Part shown: positions 33,226 to 41,649 of the stretch, in pieces
How positions within the stretch are numbered: position 1 is the stretch's first letter
How the letters are laid out: each line of letters begins with the position of its first letter
Origin: Nocardioides thalensis
GTDB lineage: Bacteria; Actinomycetota; Actinomycetes; Propionibacteriales; Nocardioidaceae
Length of the DNA: 64,000 nucleotides
Assembly: GCF_013410655.1 (NCBI RefSeq)
Contig: NZ_JACCFP010000001.1
Coordinates: forward strand, 2,565,501 to 2,629,500
Direction of reading: 5' to 3'
Translations under genes and position numbers: made by a program
The notes under the pieces: model-generated
What the model was told of the DNA's origin: nothing
What the model saw: the letters and a program-made list of their open reading frames with translations, nothing else
The model's database searches: none

Positions 33226-33699
33226 ATGGCGCTCACCCACGCCTGGCACGACATGCGGGACGAGATGCACGACCTCGCGACCTTCAACCGGGTGGACGCC
33301 GCCCGCCAGGCCTACCTCGGCCTCTGGGCGACGTTCATCGCAGTCCCGCTGCTGTTCGGCCTCGACAAGCTGTTCGGCTTCATGACCGACAACTGGGAGG
33401 GCTATCTCGCCACCTGGGCGAACGACGTCCTTCCGGGGACGGCCTCCGACGCGGTGATGTGGTTCGGCATCATCGAGCTGGCCCTCGCCGCATGCGTGGC
33501 GCTGGTGCCGCGGGTCGGCGGCGACCTCTTCGCCCTCTGGATGCTGCTCGGTGCGTGCAGCCTGTTCGCGATCGACGGTATGGCGCACCTCGCGATCGGC
33601 GTGCTGGCGCTCGGCCTGTGCGCGCTCGCCATGGCGCGGATGTCGACCGCCTACCACCACACGGAGCCCGCGCACCGGGCGCCGGGAGAGGCCGTCTGA
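33226..33699 (+). CDS. DoxX-like small integral membrane protein (copy 2)
   Basis: 157 aa, about four membrane helices and a His-containing basic tail (YHHTEPAHRAPGEAV). It shares FGLDK, YLATWANDVLPGTASDA and LVPRVGG with copy 1 at 7113, so the two are paralogues. It has a longer soluble N-terminus (HAWHDMRDEMHDLATFNRVDAA). AAAGGAG precedes ATG 33226; the open frame runs further upstream but enters the promoter region. Divergent from regulator copy 2. Function unknown; a redox- or stress-responsive membrane component is a guess from its neighbour. Confidence 0.8.
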   Translation: MALTHAWHDMRDEMHDLATFNRVDAARQAYLGLWATFIAVPLLFGLDKLFGFMTDNWEGYLATWANDVLPGTASDAVMWFGIIELALAACVALVPRVGGDLFALWMLLGACSLFAIDGMAHLAIGVLALGLCALAMARMSTAYHHTEPAHRAPGEAV

Positions 33700-33719
33700 C
33701 CCCGGCGGAGTCTGCCCGC

Positions 33720-35804
33720 TCAGTCCTCCGGGACCGACGCCAGCTCGGCGAGCCACGCCGCCGCGCTGGCGTCGGACGGCATCCGCCAGTCGCCGCGCGG
33801 CGACATGGTGCCGCCGGGGCTGACCTTCGGCCCGTTCGGCAGCGCCGACCGCTTGAACTGGCTCGCGAAGAAGCGCTTGATGAACACCTCGAGCCAGGAC
33901 CGTACCGTCGCCAGGTCGTACGACGTGCGCGCCTCCTCGGGGAAGCCCGGGGGCCACTCCCCCAGGTCCTTGTCGCGCCACGCGTGCCAGGAGAGGAACG
34001 CGATCTTGCTGGGCCGGAAGCCCCGCCGGACCACGTGGTAGAGCGTGAAGTCCTGGAGCGCGTAGGGCCCGACCGAGTCCTCCGTGGCCTGGGGCTTCTT
34101 GCCCTCCTCGGTGGGGATCAGCTCCGGCGTGATCTCCTGCTCGAGGATCTCGCGCAGCACCGCGTCGGCCTCGTCGTCGTACTGCCCGTCGTGCAGCTGG
34201 TGGGAGTCGATGACCCAGCGGATCAGGTGCTGGATGAGCGTCTTCGGCACCCCGGCGTTGACGTTGTAGTGCGACATCTGGTCGCCCACGCCGTACGTGC
34301 ACCAGCCGAGGGCGAGCTCGGACAGGTCGCCGGTGCCGAGGACGATGCCGCCGCGGTGGTTGGCGAGCCGGAACAGGTAGTCGGTGCGCAGCCCGGCCTG
34401 CACGTTCTCGAACGTGATGTCGTAGACCGGCTCGCCCTCGGCGAACGGGTGCTTGAGCCCTTCGAGCATCTGCCGCGCGGTGGCGGTGATGTCGAGCTCC
34501 TCGAACGTGCAGCCGAGCGCCTGGGACAGACGGGTCGCGTAGGACTTGGTGCGGTCGCCGGTCGCGAAGCCCGGCATCGTGAACGCGTGGATGTCGCTGC
34601 GGGGGCGGCCGAGCCGGTCCATCGCCTTGGCGGCCACGATCAGCGCGTGGGTCGAGTCGAGCCCGCCACTGACGCCGATGACGATCTTGGGCTGCCCGAT
34701 CGCCGCGAGCCGCTGCTCGAGCCCGGAGACCTGGATGTTGTAGGCCTCGTAGCAGTCCTGGGCGAGGCGGGCCGGGTCGTCGGGGACGAACGGGTAGCGG
34801 TCGACCTTGCGGAACAGGCCGATGTCGCCGTCCGGCGGCTGGAGCTCGAAGTCGATCCACCGGAAGTCACTCGCGATGTGGCCGGTGTTTGACGTGCGAG
34901 CGAACCGAGCCTCGAAACCCCGGCGGTTGTCGTCGACGGTGCCCTGCCGCAGCCGCTCCTGGCGGATCCGGTCGAGGTCGACGTCGACGACGGTACGGCG
35001 CGGGCCGTCGGGGAACCGCTCGCTCTCCCCCAGCAGCTCGCCGCACTCGTAGACCATCGTCTGGCCGTCCCACGAGAGGTCGGTCGTCGACTCGCCCTGG
35101 CCCGCGGCGGCGTAGACGTAGGCGGCCGAGCAGCGAGCGCTCGCGCTGCGCGCCAGCAGGTGGCGGTCGTCGGCGCGCGCGATGGTGATCGGGCTGCCGG
35201 ACAGGTTGGCGAGGACGGTCGCGCCGGCGAGGGATGCCTCAGCGCTGGGCGGGATCGGCACCCACATGTCCTCGCAGATCTCGACGTGCAACTTGAGCCC
35301 CGGCACGTCGGTGGCGGAGAAGATCAGGTCGGGTCCCATCGGCACGATCTCGCCCGCGACCTCGATCTCGCTGCCGTGGAGGTCGTCGCCCGGCGCGAAC
35401 CACCGGCGCTCGTAGAACTCGCGGTAGGTCGGCAGGTAGGACTTCGGCGCCACGCCGAGGACCTCGCCGCGATGGATGATGACCGCGCAGTTGAGCACCC
35501 GGTTGCGGTGCTCCAGCGGCGCGCCGACCACGAGCAGCGGGCCGAGGTCGGCCGACGCCTCGACGATCGACCCGATGGCCTGGTGGACCGCGGAGAGCAG
35601 GGTGTCCTGGAGGAAGAGGTCGTCGACCGCGTAGCCGGTCAACCCGAGCTCCGGGAAGATCGCGACCGCGACCCCCTCGTCATGGCACTCCCGCGCCTGC
35701 TCGAGCGTCCGTGCCGCGTTGCTGGCGGGGTCCGCCACCGCGACCGGCAGCGTGCACGCCGCGATCCGCGCGAATCCGTGGGCGTAGGCCGAGTAGAAGT
35801 CCAC
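33720..35804 (-). CDS. nadE: Glutamine-dependent NAD+ synthetase
   Basis: Final step of NAD synthesis: nicotinate adenine dinucleotide + glutamine + ATP to NAD. 694 residues, the long two-domain form. The N-terminal glutaminase has the nitrilase triad Glu52 (FPELGLTGY), Lys121 (GVAPKSYLPTYREFYERRWF) and Cys177 (VEICEDMWVP). The C-terminal synthetase has the P-loop GVSGGLDSTHAL. M. tuberculosis NadE has the same layout with nearly the same residue numbers. GTG start 35804. It converges with the DoxX-like gene, 20 bp away. A housekeeping enzyme; no linked NAD genes are present here. Confidence 0.95.
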   Translation of the reverse strand: MDFYSAYAHGFARIAACTLPVAVADPASNAARTLEQARECHDEGVAVAIFPELGLTGYAVDDLFLQDTLLSAVHQAIGSIVEASADLGPLLVVGAPLEHRNRVLNCAVIIHRGEVLGVAPKSYLPTYREFYERRWFAPGDDLHGSEIEVAGEIVPMGPDLIFSATDVPGLKLHVEICEDMWVPIPPSAEASLAGATVLANLSGSPITIARADDRHLLARSASARCSAAYVYAAAGQGESTTDLSWDGQTMVYECGELLGESERFPDGPRRTVVDVDLDRIRQERLRQGTVDDNRRGFEARFARTSNTGHIASDFRWIDFELQPPDGDIGLFRKVDRYPFVPDDPARLAQDCYEAYNIQVSGLEQRLAAIGQPKIVIGVSGGLDSTHALIVAAKAMDRLGRPRSDIHAFTMPGFATGDRTKSYATRLSQALGCTFEELDITATARQMLEGLKHPFAEGEPVYDITFENVQAGLRTDYLFRLANHRGGIVLGTGDLSELALGWCTYGVGDQMSHYNVNAGVPKTLIQHLIRWVIDSHQLHDGQYDDEADAVLREILEQEITPELIPTEEGKKPQATEDSVGPYALQDFTLYHVVRRGFRPSKIAFLSWHAWRDKDLGEWPPGFPEEARTSYDLATVRSWLEVFIKRFFASQFKRSALPNGPKVSPGGTMSPRGDWRMPSDASAAAWLAELASVPED

Positions 35805-35910
35805 ACGGGGAGTCTAGGGATCGCGGCCAGCAAGCACGTCCTGGCGAACGCGGCGTGGGCGACGACCTCCGCCTGATCGCGGCACCCGCGACAAGGCCAC
35901 GGCCCGCGGC

Positions 35911-37131
35911 TCAGTCGCCGGTGACCAGGTCGGGCGCGACGTCGATCATGCCCATCGGGTCGGCGCCGCTGGTGACCCGCTCGAACTCGCCGGTGCGGAA
36001 GTGCCAGGCGACGAGGTGCCAGGTGTCGAGGTCATGCCGCTGCTCGGCAACCGCGTCGGGTTTCACGAGCAGCAGCACGGTGTCCTCGTGGAGGAACCCT
36101 TGAGCGGTCAGGCCGCCGTTGTCGCTGTAGGCCGCGTGCGGATCGCGGATCGGGGCGTAGGCAACCAGCTCGCCGGTCGAGGAGTCCGCGACGACCGGGC
36201 CGCCGCGCGGTGGGTCACCGAGGCTTCCGGTGGTGAACGCGACGAGACCGTGCCGGGCGACGAAGCGCTCGCCCTGCCACGGGAAGTCGACCCGGCTTGT
36301 CACCTTGCCGTCCTGCCACTCGACCAGCTCGCTGGTCCTCCAGCGGTGCTCGATGATCGCGCCGTCCGGGTCGATCGCGACGCTGTATCCGGCGAACGGC
36401 GCCTCGCTCCACTCGCCGTCGAGGCTCACGGCGCGGTTGTCGCGCCACGACATCACGGCGAGGCCGGCGTCGCCCGGGAGCCATCGCACCTGGGGTGCGG
36501 TGTCCCAGGGCGGGGCGAGGTCGTCCGGCCACGGCACGACCTGCTGGTCCCCCGTCGTGACGTCGACGACGAGCACCCCCTCCTCGGTCGTCAGCGCCAC
36601 CCGGGAGCCGTCGCTTGAGAGCGCCGGGTTGGAATACCACCACGTGCTGGTCGCGGCGTCGTCGGTGCCCGGGATGCACCGCCACTCGCCGTTCGCCCCG
36701 AGGAGCTTCACGTCCTCGCCCTCCTCCGGCCAGGCGAGCACCGCCGCGTCCATCGGGTGGTCGAGCACGCTCGGCGGGAGGTCCGGCGGGTCCAGCCGCT
36801 CCGGCAGCACCGACTCCGCGAGCGGCGCGTCCGCGAGCGTGAACGGGTCCCAGAGCCGCTGCGCGGAGGGGTCGATGCCGCCCGCGCTCGTGGCTGTCGC
36901 CGGCGAGCTGCCGACCGGCGCCGGCGGGGCCTCGTCACGCTGGGTCGCGACGAAGGACGCCGCGCCCACCACGGCGACGACCGCGACGACCGTGCCGGCC
37001 ACCGCACGGCGCCGGGCACGCCGCGCGCCCGCCACGCGCAGGGTGGTGGCCGCCAGGTGCGGCGTGGCGATCCTCTCGGTCGCCCGGTCCAGGACGCCTG
37101 AGAGACCTGACAGCCTGTCGTCGTCGTTCAT
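35911..37131 (-). CDS. Membrane-anchored partner of SigE-family sigma factor (WD40-like outer domain), copy 1
   Basis: 406 aa. A short cytosolic N-terminus (MNDDDRLSGLSGVLDRATERI) is followed by a basic stretch (RARRRAV) and one membrane helix (AGTVVAVVAVVGAASFVA, about 58-75). A large outer domain follows with repeated beta-propeller-like strands (SSDGSRVALTTEEGVLVVDVTTGDQQVV). It overlaps the sigma gene by 4 bp (ATGA). By position it is a candidate anti-sigma factor, although no zinc-binding anti-sigma motif is seen. A second pair of the same design is at 46765-48482. Confidence 0.75.
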   Translation of the reverse strand: MNDDDRLSGLSGVLDRATERIATPHLAATTLRVAGARRARRRAVAGTVVAVVAVVGAASFVATQRDEAPPAPVGSSPATATSAGGIDPSAQRLWDPFTLADAPLAESVLPERLDPPDLPPSVLDHPMDAAVLAWPEEGEDVKLLGANGEWRCIPGTDDAATSTWWYSNPALSSDGSRVALTTEEGVLVVDVTTGDQQVVPWPDDLAPPWDTAPQVRWLPGDAGLAVMSWRDNRAVSLDGEWSEAPFAGYSVAIDPDGAIIEHRWRTSELVEWQDGKVTSRVDFPWQGERFVARHGLVAFTTGSLGDPPRGGPVVADSSTGELVAYAPIRDPHAAYSDNGGLTAQGFLHEDTVLLLVKPDAVAEQRHDLDTWHLVAWHFRTGEFERVTSGADPMGMIDVAPDLVTGD

Positions 37132-37619
37132 CGCGCTCCTCCGATCAGGTCGAGCAGCTCCGGGGCACCGGTGCGGAGCCGGGCAAGGGCTGCGGCGTTC
37201 TGGCTCTTCACGGTGCCGATCGAGACGCCGAGGATCTCGGCGGTCTCGCGCTCGGTCAGGTCGTCGAAGTGGCGCAGCACGACCACCGCGCGCTGGGCCG
37301 GCGTCAGGCGGGCCAGCGCGCGCCGTACGACCAGCTCGGTCTCGGGGTCGGACGACGCGCCACCCTCGACGAACACCTCGGCGACCGTCACCTCCCGCCA
37401 GCGACGCCGCCAGGCGGAGATGTTGTCGCGGACCAGGATGGTGCGGGCGTAGGCCGTCGGGTTGCCGTCGCGCAGCCGCCTCCAACGCAGAGCCACCTTG
37501 ACCAGCGCTTCCTGGACCAGGTCCTCGGCACGGTGGAGGTCACCCGTGAGCAGGTACGCCGAGCGCAGCAGCTGCCGCTCGACACCCTCCACCCACTCGG
37601 TGAACCCTGCCTCGTCCAT
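37128..37619 (-). CDS. SigE-family ECF-type RNA polymerase sigma factor, copy 1
   Basis: 163 aa, with region 2 (LLRSAYLLTGDLHRAEDLVQEALVKVALRW) and region 4 (LTPAQRAVVVLRHFDDLTERETAEILGVSIGTVKSQ) joined by a short linker. This matches the actinobacterial SigE/ECF41-free group. GTGAGGAG lies before ATG 37619. Cotranscribed and translationally coupled with the membrane protein downstream, which probably regulates it. Promoters recognised are unknown. Confidence 0.9.
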   Translation of the reverse strand: MDEAGFTEWVEGVERQLLRSAYLLTGDLHRAEDLVQEALVKVALRWRRLRDGNPTAYARTILVRDNISAWRRRWREVTVAEVFVEGGASSDPETELVVRRALARLTPAQRAVVVLRHFDDLTERETAEILGVSIGTVKSQNAAALARLRTGAPELLDLIGGAR

Positions 37620-37712
37620 CCCGCTCCTCACGTGCGACGTCCATCCAACGCGAGCCGGGCCGGAAATGGTTGGCGTCGATGAATTCGCCCAGCAGGAGCA
37701 GTCACCACCCCT

Positions 37713-38204
37713 ATGAGCATCGCGACGAGCCGGATCCAGCCTTGCCTGTGGTTCGACGACAACCTCGAGGAGGCGGCCCGGTTCTACACCTCGATCTTCC
37801 CGAACTCCTCGATCGGCCACCTGGCGCGTTACACCGAGGCGGGTCCCGGCGCGCCGGGGACGGTGCTGGCCGGTGAGTTCACCCTCGACGGCGTCACGTT
37901 CCGCGGGATCAACGGCGGCCCGGGGCTGGTGTTCACGGATGCGATCTCGTTCTCGGTGACCTGCCGCGACCAGTCCGAGGTCGACTACTACTGGGACTCG
38001 CTCGTCGACGGTGGCCAGGAGTCGGTGTGCGGCTGGCTCAAGGACCGGTTCGGCCTGTCGTGGCAGATCGTGCCGACCCGCCTGTACGAGCTGGTCTCCG
38101 ACCCCGACCCGCGCCGCGCGCGGGCGGCGACCGAGGCGATGTTCAAGATGCGCAGGATCGTCATCGCCGACATCGAGGCGGCGGTCGACGCCGTACCTGC
38201 CTGA
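37713..38204 (+). CDS. VOC-superfamily protein (PhnB/3-dmu-9_3-mt type)
   Basis: 163-residue glyoxalase-fold protein. The opening IQPCLWFDDNLEEAARFYTSIFPNS is diagnostic for the PhnB-like subgroup, with FSVTCRDQSEVDYYWDSLVDGG and GWLKDRFGLSWQIVPTRL downstream. These are uncharacterised metal-binding or ligand-binding proteins; none of the classic glyoxalase or dioxygenase assignments can be made. Lies alone between the sigma gene (divergent) and panB. Confidence 0.88.
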   Translation: MSIATSRIQPCLWFDDNLEEAARFYTSIFPNSSIGHLARYTEAGPGAPGTVLAGEFTLDGVTFRGINGGPGLVFTDAISFSVTCRDQSEVDYYWDSLVDGGQESVCGWLKDRFGLSWQIVPTRLYELVSDPDPRRARAATEAMFKMRRIVIADIEAAVDAVPA

Positions 38205-38322
38205 CCTCGGGGTGAGCAGCGACACAGCGCGCTCGGGGAGGCCGCGGGTCTAGCCTCGTGAGTGTCCGATTTCGAACGTGGACTCCGCCCGGAGCCGCGA
38301 GTCAGGAAAGAGGAGCTCGACG

Positions 38323-39177
38323 ATGAGCGAAGAAGCAGCGCCGTACGGCGGCGGGGCCAACCCGGCTCCCGCGGTACGGAAGGTCCGCACCCACCACCTC
38401 GCCGACATGAAGGCGCGCGGCGAGAAGATCACGATGCTGACCTCCTACGACATGTACACCGCGCGGATCTTCGACGAGGCCGGGATCGACATCCTGCTGG
38501 TCGGTGACAGCGCGGCCAACAACGTCTACGGCAACGAGACCTCGCTCCCGGTGACGGTCGACGAGCTCATCCCGCTGACGCGCGCCGTCGCGCGGTCGAC
38601 GAAGCGGGCAATGGTGCTCGGCGACCTGCCGTTCGGCTCCTACCAGGCCTCGCCCGAGCAGGCCTACCTGACTGCGGTGCGGTTCATGAAGGAGGGCCTC
38701 GCCCACGCGATCAAGCTCGAGGGCGGCGCCGAGATGGCGCCCACCATCAGGAAGCTCGTCGAGGGCGGCATCCCCGTGTGTGCGCACATCGGGTTCACGC
38801 CCCAGTCCGAGCACGCGCTCGGCGGCTACCGCGTCCAGGGTCGCGGCGACGCGGCCGAGAAGGTGAAGGCCGACGCGCGAGCGGTGGCTGACGCCGGTGC
38901 GTTCGCCGTGGTGATGGAGATGGTGCCCGGCGACATCGCCGAGCAGATCAGCAAGGAGCTCGAGATCGTCACCATCGGCATCGGCGCCGGCGCCGGCTGC
39001 GACGGCCAGGTGCTCGTGTGGACCGACGCGATGGGCATCCGCGGTCCCGACGACGGCAAGCTCCCCCGCTTCGTCAAGAAGTACGCCGACGTGCGCGGCC
39101 AGCTCCTCGAGGGCGCGAAGGCTTACGCCGCCGAGGTGAAGTCGGGCGCGTTCCCGGGCCCGGAGCACACGTTCTGA
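38323..39177 (+). CDS. panB: 3-methyl-2-oxobutanoate hydroxymethyltransferase
   Basis: First committed step of pantothenate (vitamin B5/CoA) synthesis: methylene-tetrahydrofolate + 2-oxoisovalerate to ketopantoate. 284 aa TIM barrel. Motifs: ITMLTSYDMYTARIFDEAGID, LLVGDSAANNVYG (metal-binding Asp), MVLGDLPFGSYQ, AIKLEGGAE and AHIGFTPQ. The N-terminus carries a short extra segment before VRTHHLADMK. AGAGGAG precedes ATG 38323. No panC or panD is adjacent. Followed after 4 bp by a 48-bp hairpin shared with two other loci. Confidence 0.95.
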   Translation: MSEEAAPYGGGANPAPAVRKVRTHHLADMKARGEKITMLTSYDMYTARIFDEAGIDILLVGDSAANNVYGNETSLPVTVDELIPLTRAVARSTKRAMVLGDLPFGSYQASPEQAYLTAVRFMKEGLAHAIKLEGGAEMAPTIRKLVEGGIPVCAHIGFTPQSEHALGGYRVQGRGDAAEKVKADARAVADAGAFAVVMEMVPGDIAEQISKELEIVTIGIGAGAGCDGQVLVWTDAMGIRGPDDGKLPRFVKKYADVRGQLLEGAKAYAAEVKSGAFPGPEHTF

Positions 39178-39181
39178 CAGC

Positions 39182-39229
39182 AGTTGGCTGGCTGACAGTG
39201 GTCCCTGGATCACTCTCAGCCAGCCAACT
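39182..39229. terminator. 48-bp hairpin, copy A (panB / sugar-dehydrogenase convergent terminator)
   Basis: AGTTGGCTGGCTGA (39182-39195) pairs perfectly with TCAGCCAGCCAACT (39216-39229), with an inner AGTG/CACT extension. It lies 4 bp after the panB stop and 5 bp before the end of the convergent gene, so it can serve both. Same length and pattern as hairpins B (41600) and C (42616). Confidence 0.85.
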
Positions 39230-39234
39230 CCGAT

Positions 39235-40389
39235 TCAGCGCGGGCGCACGCGGAGGATCTTGTCGTTGCTGCCGTTGGAGGTCGTGACCAGCAGCGCGTT
39301 GCCCACGCGCGTGACCGACCGGAGACGCCCGTACTGGCGCATCGCCTTCGGGGCACGGGTCCACTCCAGCCGGCCGCGCTGGTCGAGCTTCACGAACATC
39401 AACCGCGATCCCTTCAGCACGCCGACGGCGAGCGTGCCCTTGAGCCGCCCCCAGCCGGCGCCGCCGACGAAGGTGGCCCCGGAGGTCGCGATCGTGGGGT
39501 GGCCGGACCGCCAGCGGGCGCCGATCTGCTTGCCCGGCAGCGAGAAGTCGGTCATCGGGACGCTCTCGTTGTAACCCGGCACCGGGTTCCACCCGTAGTT
39601 GCCGCCCCTGCGGAGGAGGTTGACCTCGTCGTCGCGATCGGTGCCGTGCTCGACCGACCACAGGGATCCGTCGCCTCGCTGCGCGAGGCCCTGCACGTTG
39701 CGGTGGCCGTAGGTGAAGACGTAGCGCTTGTTGCTCTTCGCGTCCGCCCACCGGTTGCCGGGCCACGGGCGGCCGGTCATCCGGTCGAGCCGGAGGGTCT
39801 TGCCGTTGAGTGAGCGGAGGCGCTGCGGGTTGCGCCCGACGCGGGAGTCACCGGTGCCGACGAGCAGCGAACCGTCGCGGAGGATCAGCAAGCGGCAGCC
39901 GCCGTGGATGCCGGCGCTGTTGATCGCGATGTCGTCGACGAGCGTCCGGACCCGGCGCGCGGAGCGCAGGTCGTCACTGAGCCGCCACGCGACGACGCGC
40001 ACCTCGGGCCCGCCCGCCGCCCGCCACCCCGTGCACGTGTAGATCCGCCGGTTCTTCGCGAAGCGGGGGTCGACCTGGAGGCTCATCATCCCGGTCTCGC
40101 CCTCGGTCCAGATCCGGGCGCCGCGCAACCGCACCCGGCGCGCGTCGCCGTTGGCGCGGAGCAGGGTGACCGTGCCCCGGTCGCGCTCGGTGTAGAGCAG
40201 TCGGCCGTTGCCGATCGACTGGACGTCCCACGGGACCTCCAACCCCGACCGCACGACGGTGACCTTCAGCCGTGGGAGGGCGGTGCGGCTCGTCGGCGGT
40301 GGTACGTCGTCCGCCGCCTGTGTCGGAGCGGTCGTCGCGAGCAGGGGCAGCGTGAGGGCCGCGAGGGCGGCGGCGAGAGAGGCGCGCAT
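39235..40389 (-). CDS. Secreted glucose/sorbosone dehydrogenase-like protein (PQQ-type propeller), copy 1
   Basis: 384 aa from ATG 40389, which gives a clean signal peptide (MRASLAAALAALTLPLLATTAPTQA); GTG 40422 is possible and abuts the upstream stop. The six-bladed propeller of the soluble aldose dehydrogenase family is recognisable by LEVPWDVQSIGNGRLLYTER, EGETGMMSLQVDPRF, GGCRLLILRDGSLLVGTGD, YGHRNVQGLA and EHGTDRDDEVNLL. Expected to oxidise sugars or polyols outside the membrane with PQQ; cofactor use is not proven. It ends RSVTRVGNALLVTTSNGSND, as does its tandem paralogue. Confidence 0.88.
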   Translation of the reverse strand: MRASLAAALAALTLPLLATTAPTQAADDVPPPTSRTALPRLKVTVVRSGLEVPWDVQSIGNGRLLYTERDRGTVTLLRANGDARRVRLRGARIWTEGETGMMSLQVDPRFAKNRRIYTCTGWRAAGGPEVRVVAWRLSDDLRSARRVRTLVDDIAINSAGIHGGCRLLILRDGSLLVGTGDSRVGRNPQRLRSLNGKTLRLDRMTGRPWPGNRWADAKSNKRYVFTYGHRNVQGLAQRGDGSLWSVEHGTDRDDEVNLLRRGGNYGWNPVPGYNESVPMTDFSLPGKQIGARWRSGHPTIATSGATFVGGAGWGRLKGTLAVGVLKGSRLMFVKLDQRGRLEWTRAPKAMRQYGRLRSVTRVGNALLVTTSNGSNDKILRVRPR

Positions 40390-40422
40390 GCCGGTGAGGT
40401 ATCCAGGCCGTCGCAATGTCAC

Positions 40423-41580
40423 TCAGGGCTGCGGGGTGATCCGCAGGATCTTGTCGTTGCTGCCGTTGGAGGTCGTGACGAGCAGCGCGTTGCCGACGCG
40501 CGTCACCGACCGCAAGCGGCCGAACTCCTTCAGCGCCGCCGGGGCCTTCGTCCACCTCAGCTTGCCGTCGGCGCTGAACTTCACGAACATCAGGCGGCTG
40601 CCCGCGAGGACCCCGACGGCCATGGTGCCCCTCAGCACGCCCCACTCCTTGCCGGCGACGAAGGTGGCGCCGCTCGTCGCGATCGTCGGCTCGCCCGAGC
40701 TCCACCGGGCGCCGTACTGCTTGCCCGGCAGGGAGAAGTCGGTCATCGGCGGGCTCTCGTCGTAACCGGGGCCGGGCTGCCAGCCGTAGTTGCGGCCGTT
40801 GCCGAGCCGGTTGATCTCGTCGTCGCGGTAGGTGCCGTGCTCGGCCGACCAGAGCGTGCCGTCGGCGCGCTGCGCGAGGCCCTGGACGTTGCGGTGGCCG
40901 TAGGTGAAGACGTAGCGCTGACGGCCCTTCTCGTCGGCCCACTTGTTGCGCGGCCAGGGCGCGCCGGTCATGCGGTCGAGGCGCAGGGTCTTGCCGCCGA
41001 GGCTGTTGCGGTTCTGCGGGTTCTCGGTCTGCGCGGCATCGCCGGTGCCGACGAGCAGCGAGCCGTCGCGCAGGACCAGCAGGCGGCAGCCGCCGTGCCG
41101 GCCACTCGTCGTCGGCAGGCCGGCGACGAGCGTCTCGGTGCGGGTGGCGGAGCCGAGGTCCTCACTGAGCCGCCAGGCGTGGACCCGGATGTCGTGGCTG
41201 CCGTCGTTCTTGGTCCAGCCGGAACAGGTGTAGATCCGGCGGTTCTTGTCGAAGCCCGGGTCGACCTCGAGCCCCATCAGGCCGGTCTCGCCCGACGACC
41301 ACAGCGAGCCGTTGTCGATCTCGACGGGGTGCAGCTCGCGGTCGGCGTCGATCAGCGTGATGCTGCGACTGTCGCGCTCGGTGAACAGCAGTCGCCCGCC
41401 ACCGATCGACTGCACGTCCCACGGGATCGCGAGGCCGTCGGCGACGGTGGTGACCCGGAAGCCCGGCAGGTCCGTGCGGCCCGGATCCCCCTCCGCCTCG
41501 GTAGGCACGGCGTCGGCGCGCCCGCCAAGACAGGTGAGCACCAGCACCGCGAGAACTGTGGAGAGACGGCCCGATCGCAT
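40423..41580 (-). CDS. Secreted glucose/sorbosone dehydrogenase-like protein (PQQ-type propeller), copy 2
   Basis: 385 aa tandem paralogue of the gene at 39235, sharing nearly all blade motifs (IPWDVQSIGGGRLLFTERD, SGETGLMGLEVDPGF, YGHRNVQGLAQRADGTLW, EHGTYRDDEINRL). A signal peptide is present (RSGRLSTVLAVLVLTCLGGRADA). Start ATG 41580, or GTG 41589. The gap to copy 1 is 33 bp, so both are probably on one mRNA. The hairpin at 41600-41649 lies just upstream. Same uncertainty about substrate and PQQ as copy 1. Confidence 0.88.
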   Translation of the reverse strand: MRSGRLSTVLAVLVLTCLGGRADAVPTEAEGDPGRTDLPGFRVTTVADGLAIPWDVQSIGGGRLLFTERDSRSITLIDADRELHPVEIDNGSLWSSGETGLMGLEVDPGFDKNRRIYTCSGWTKNDGSHDIRVHAWRLSEDLGSATRTETLVAGLPTTSGRHGGCRLLVLRDGSLLVGTGDAAQTENPQNRNSLGGKTLRLDRMTGAPWPRNKWADEKGRQRYVFTYGHRNVQGLAQRADGTLWSAEHGTYRDDEINRLGNGRNYGWQPGPGYDESPPMTDFSLPGKQYGARWSSGEPTIATSGATFVAGKEWGVLRGTMAVGVLAGSRLMFVKFSADGKLRWTKAPAALKEFGRLRSVTRVGNALLVTTSNGSNDKILRITPQP

Positions 41581-41599
41581 GACACTCACCGTACTGCTC

Positions 41600-41649
41600 G
41601 AGTCGGCCGGGTGAGAGTGACCGATAGACCACTCTCACCCGGCCGACTC
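41600..41649 (-). terminator. 48-bp hairpin, copy B (end of DUF559 gene 2)
   Basis: A 20-bp perfect stem, GAGTCGGCCGGGTGAGAGTG (41600-41619) with its complement at 41630-41649, and a 10-nt loop. It overlaps the stop codon of DUF559 gene 2. Stem identical to copy C on the other side of the gene. Confidence 0.85.
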
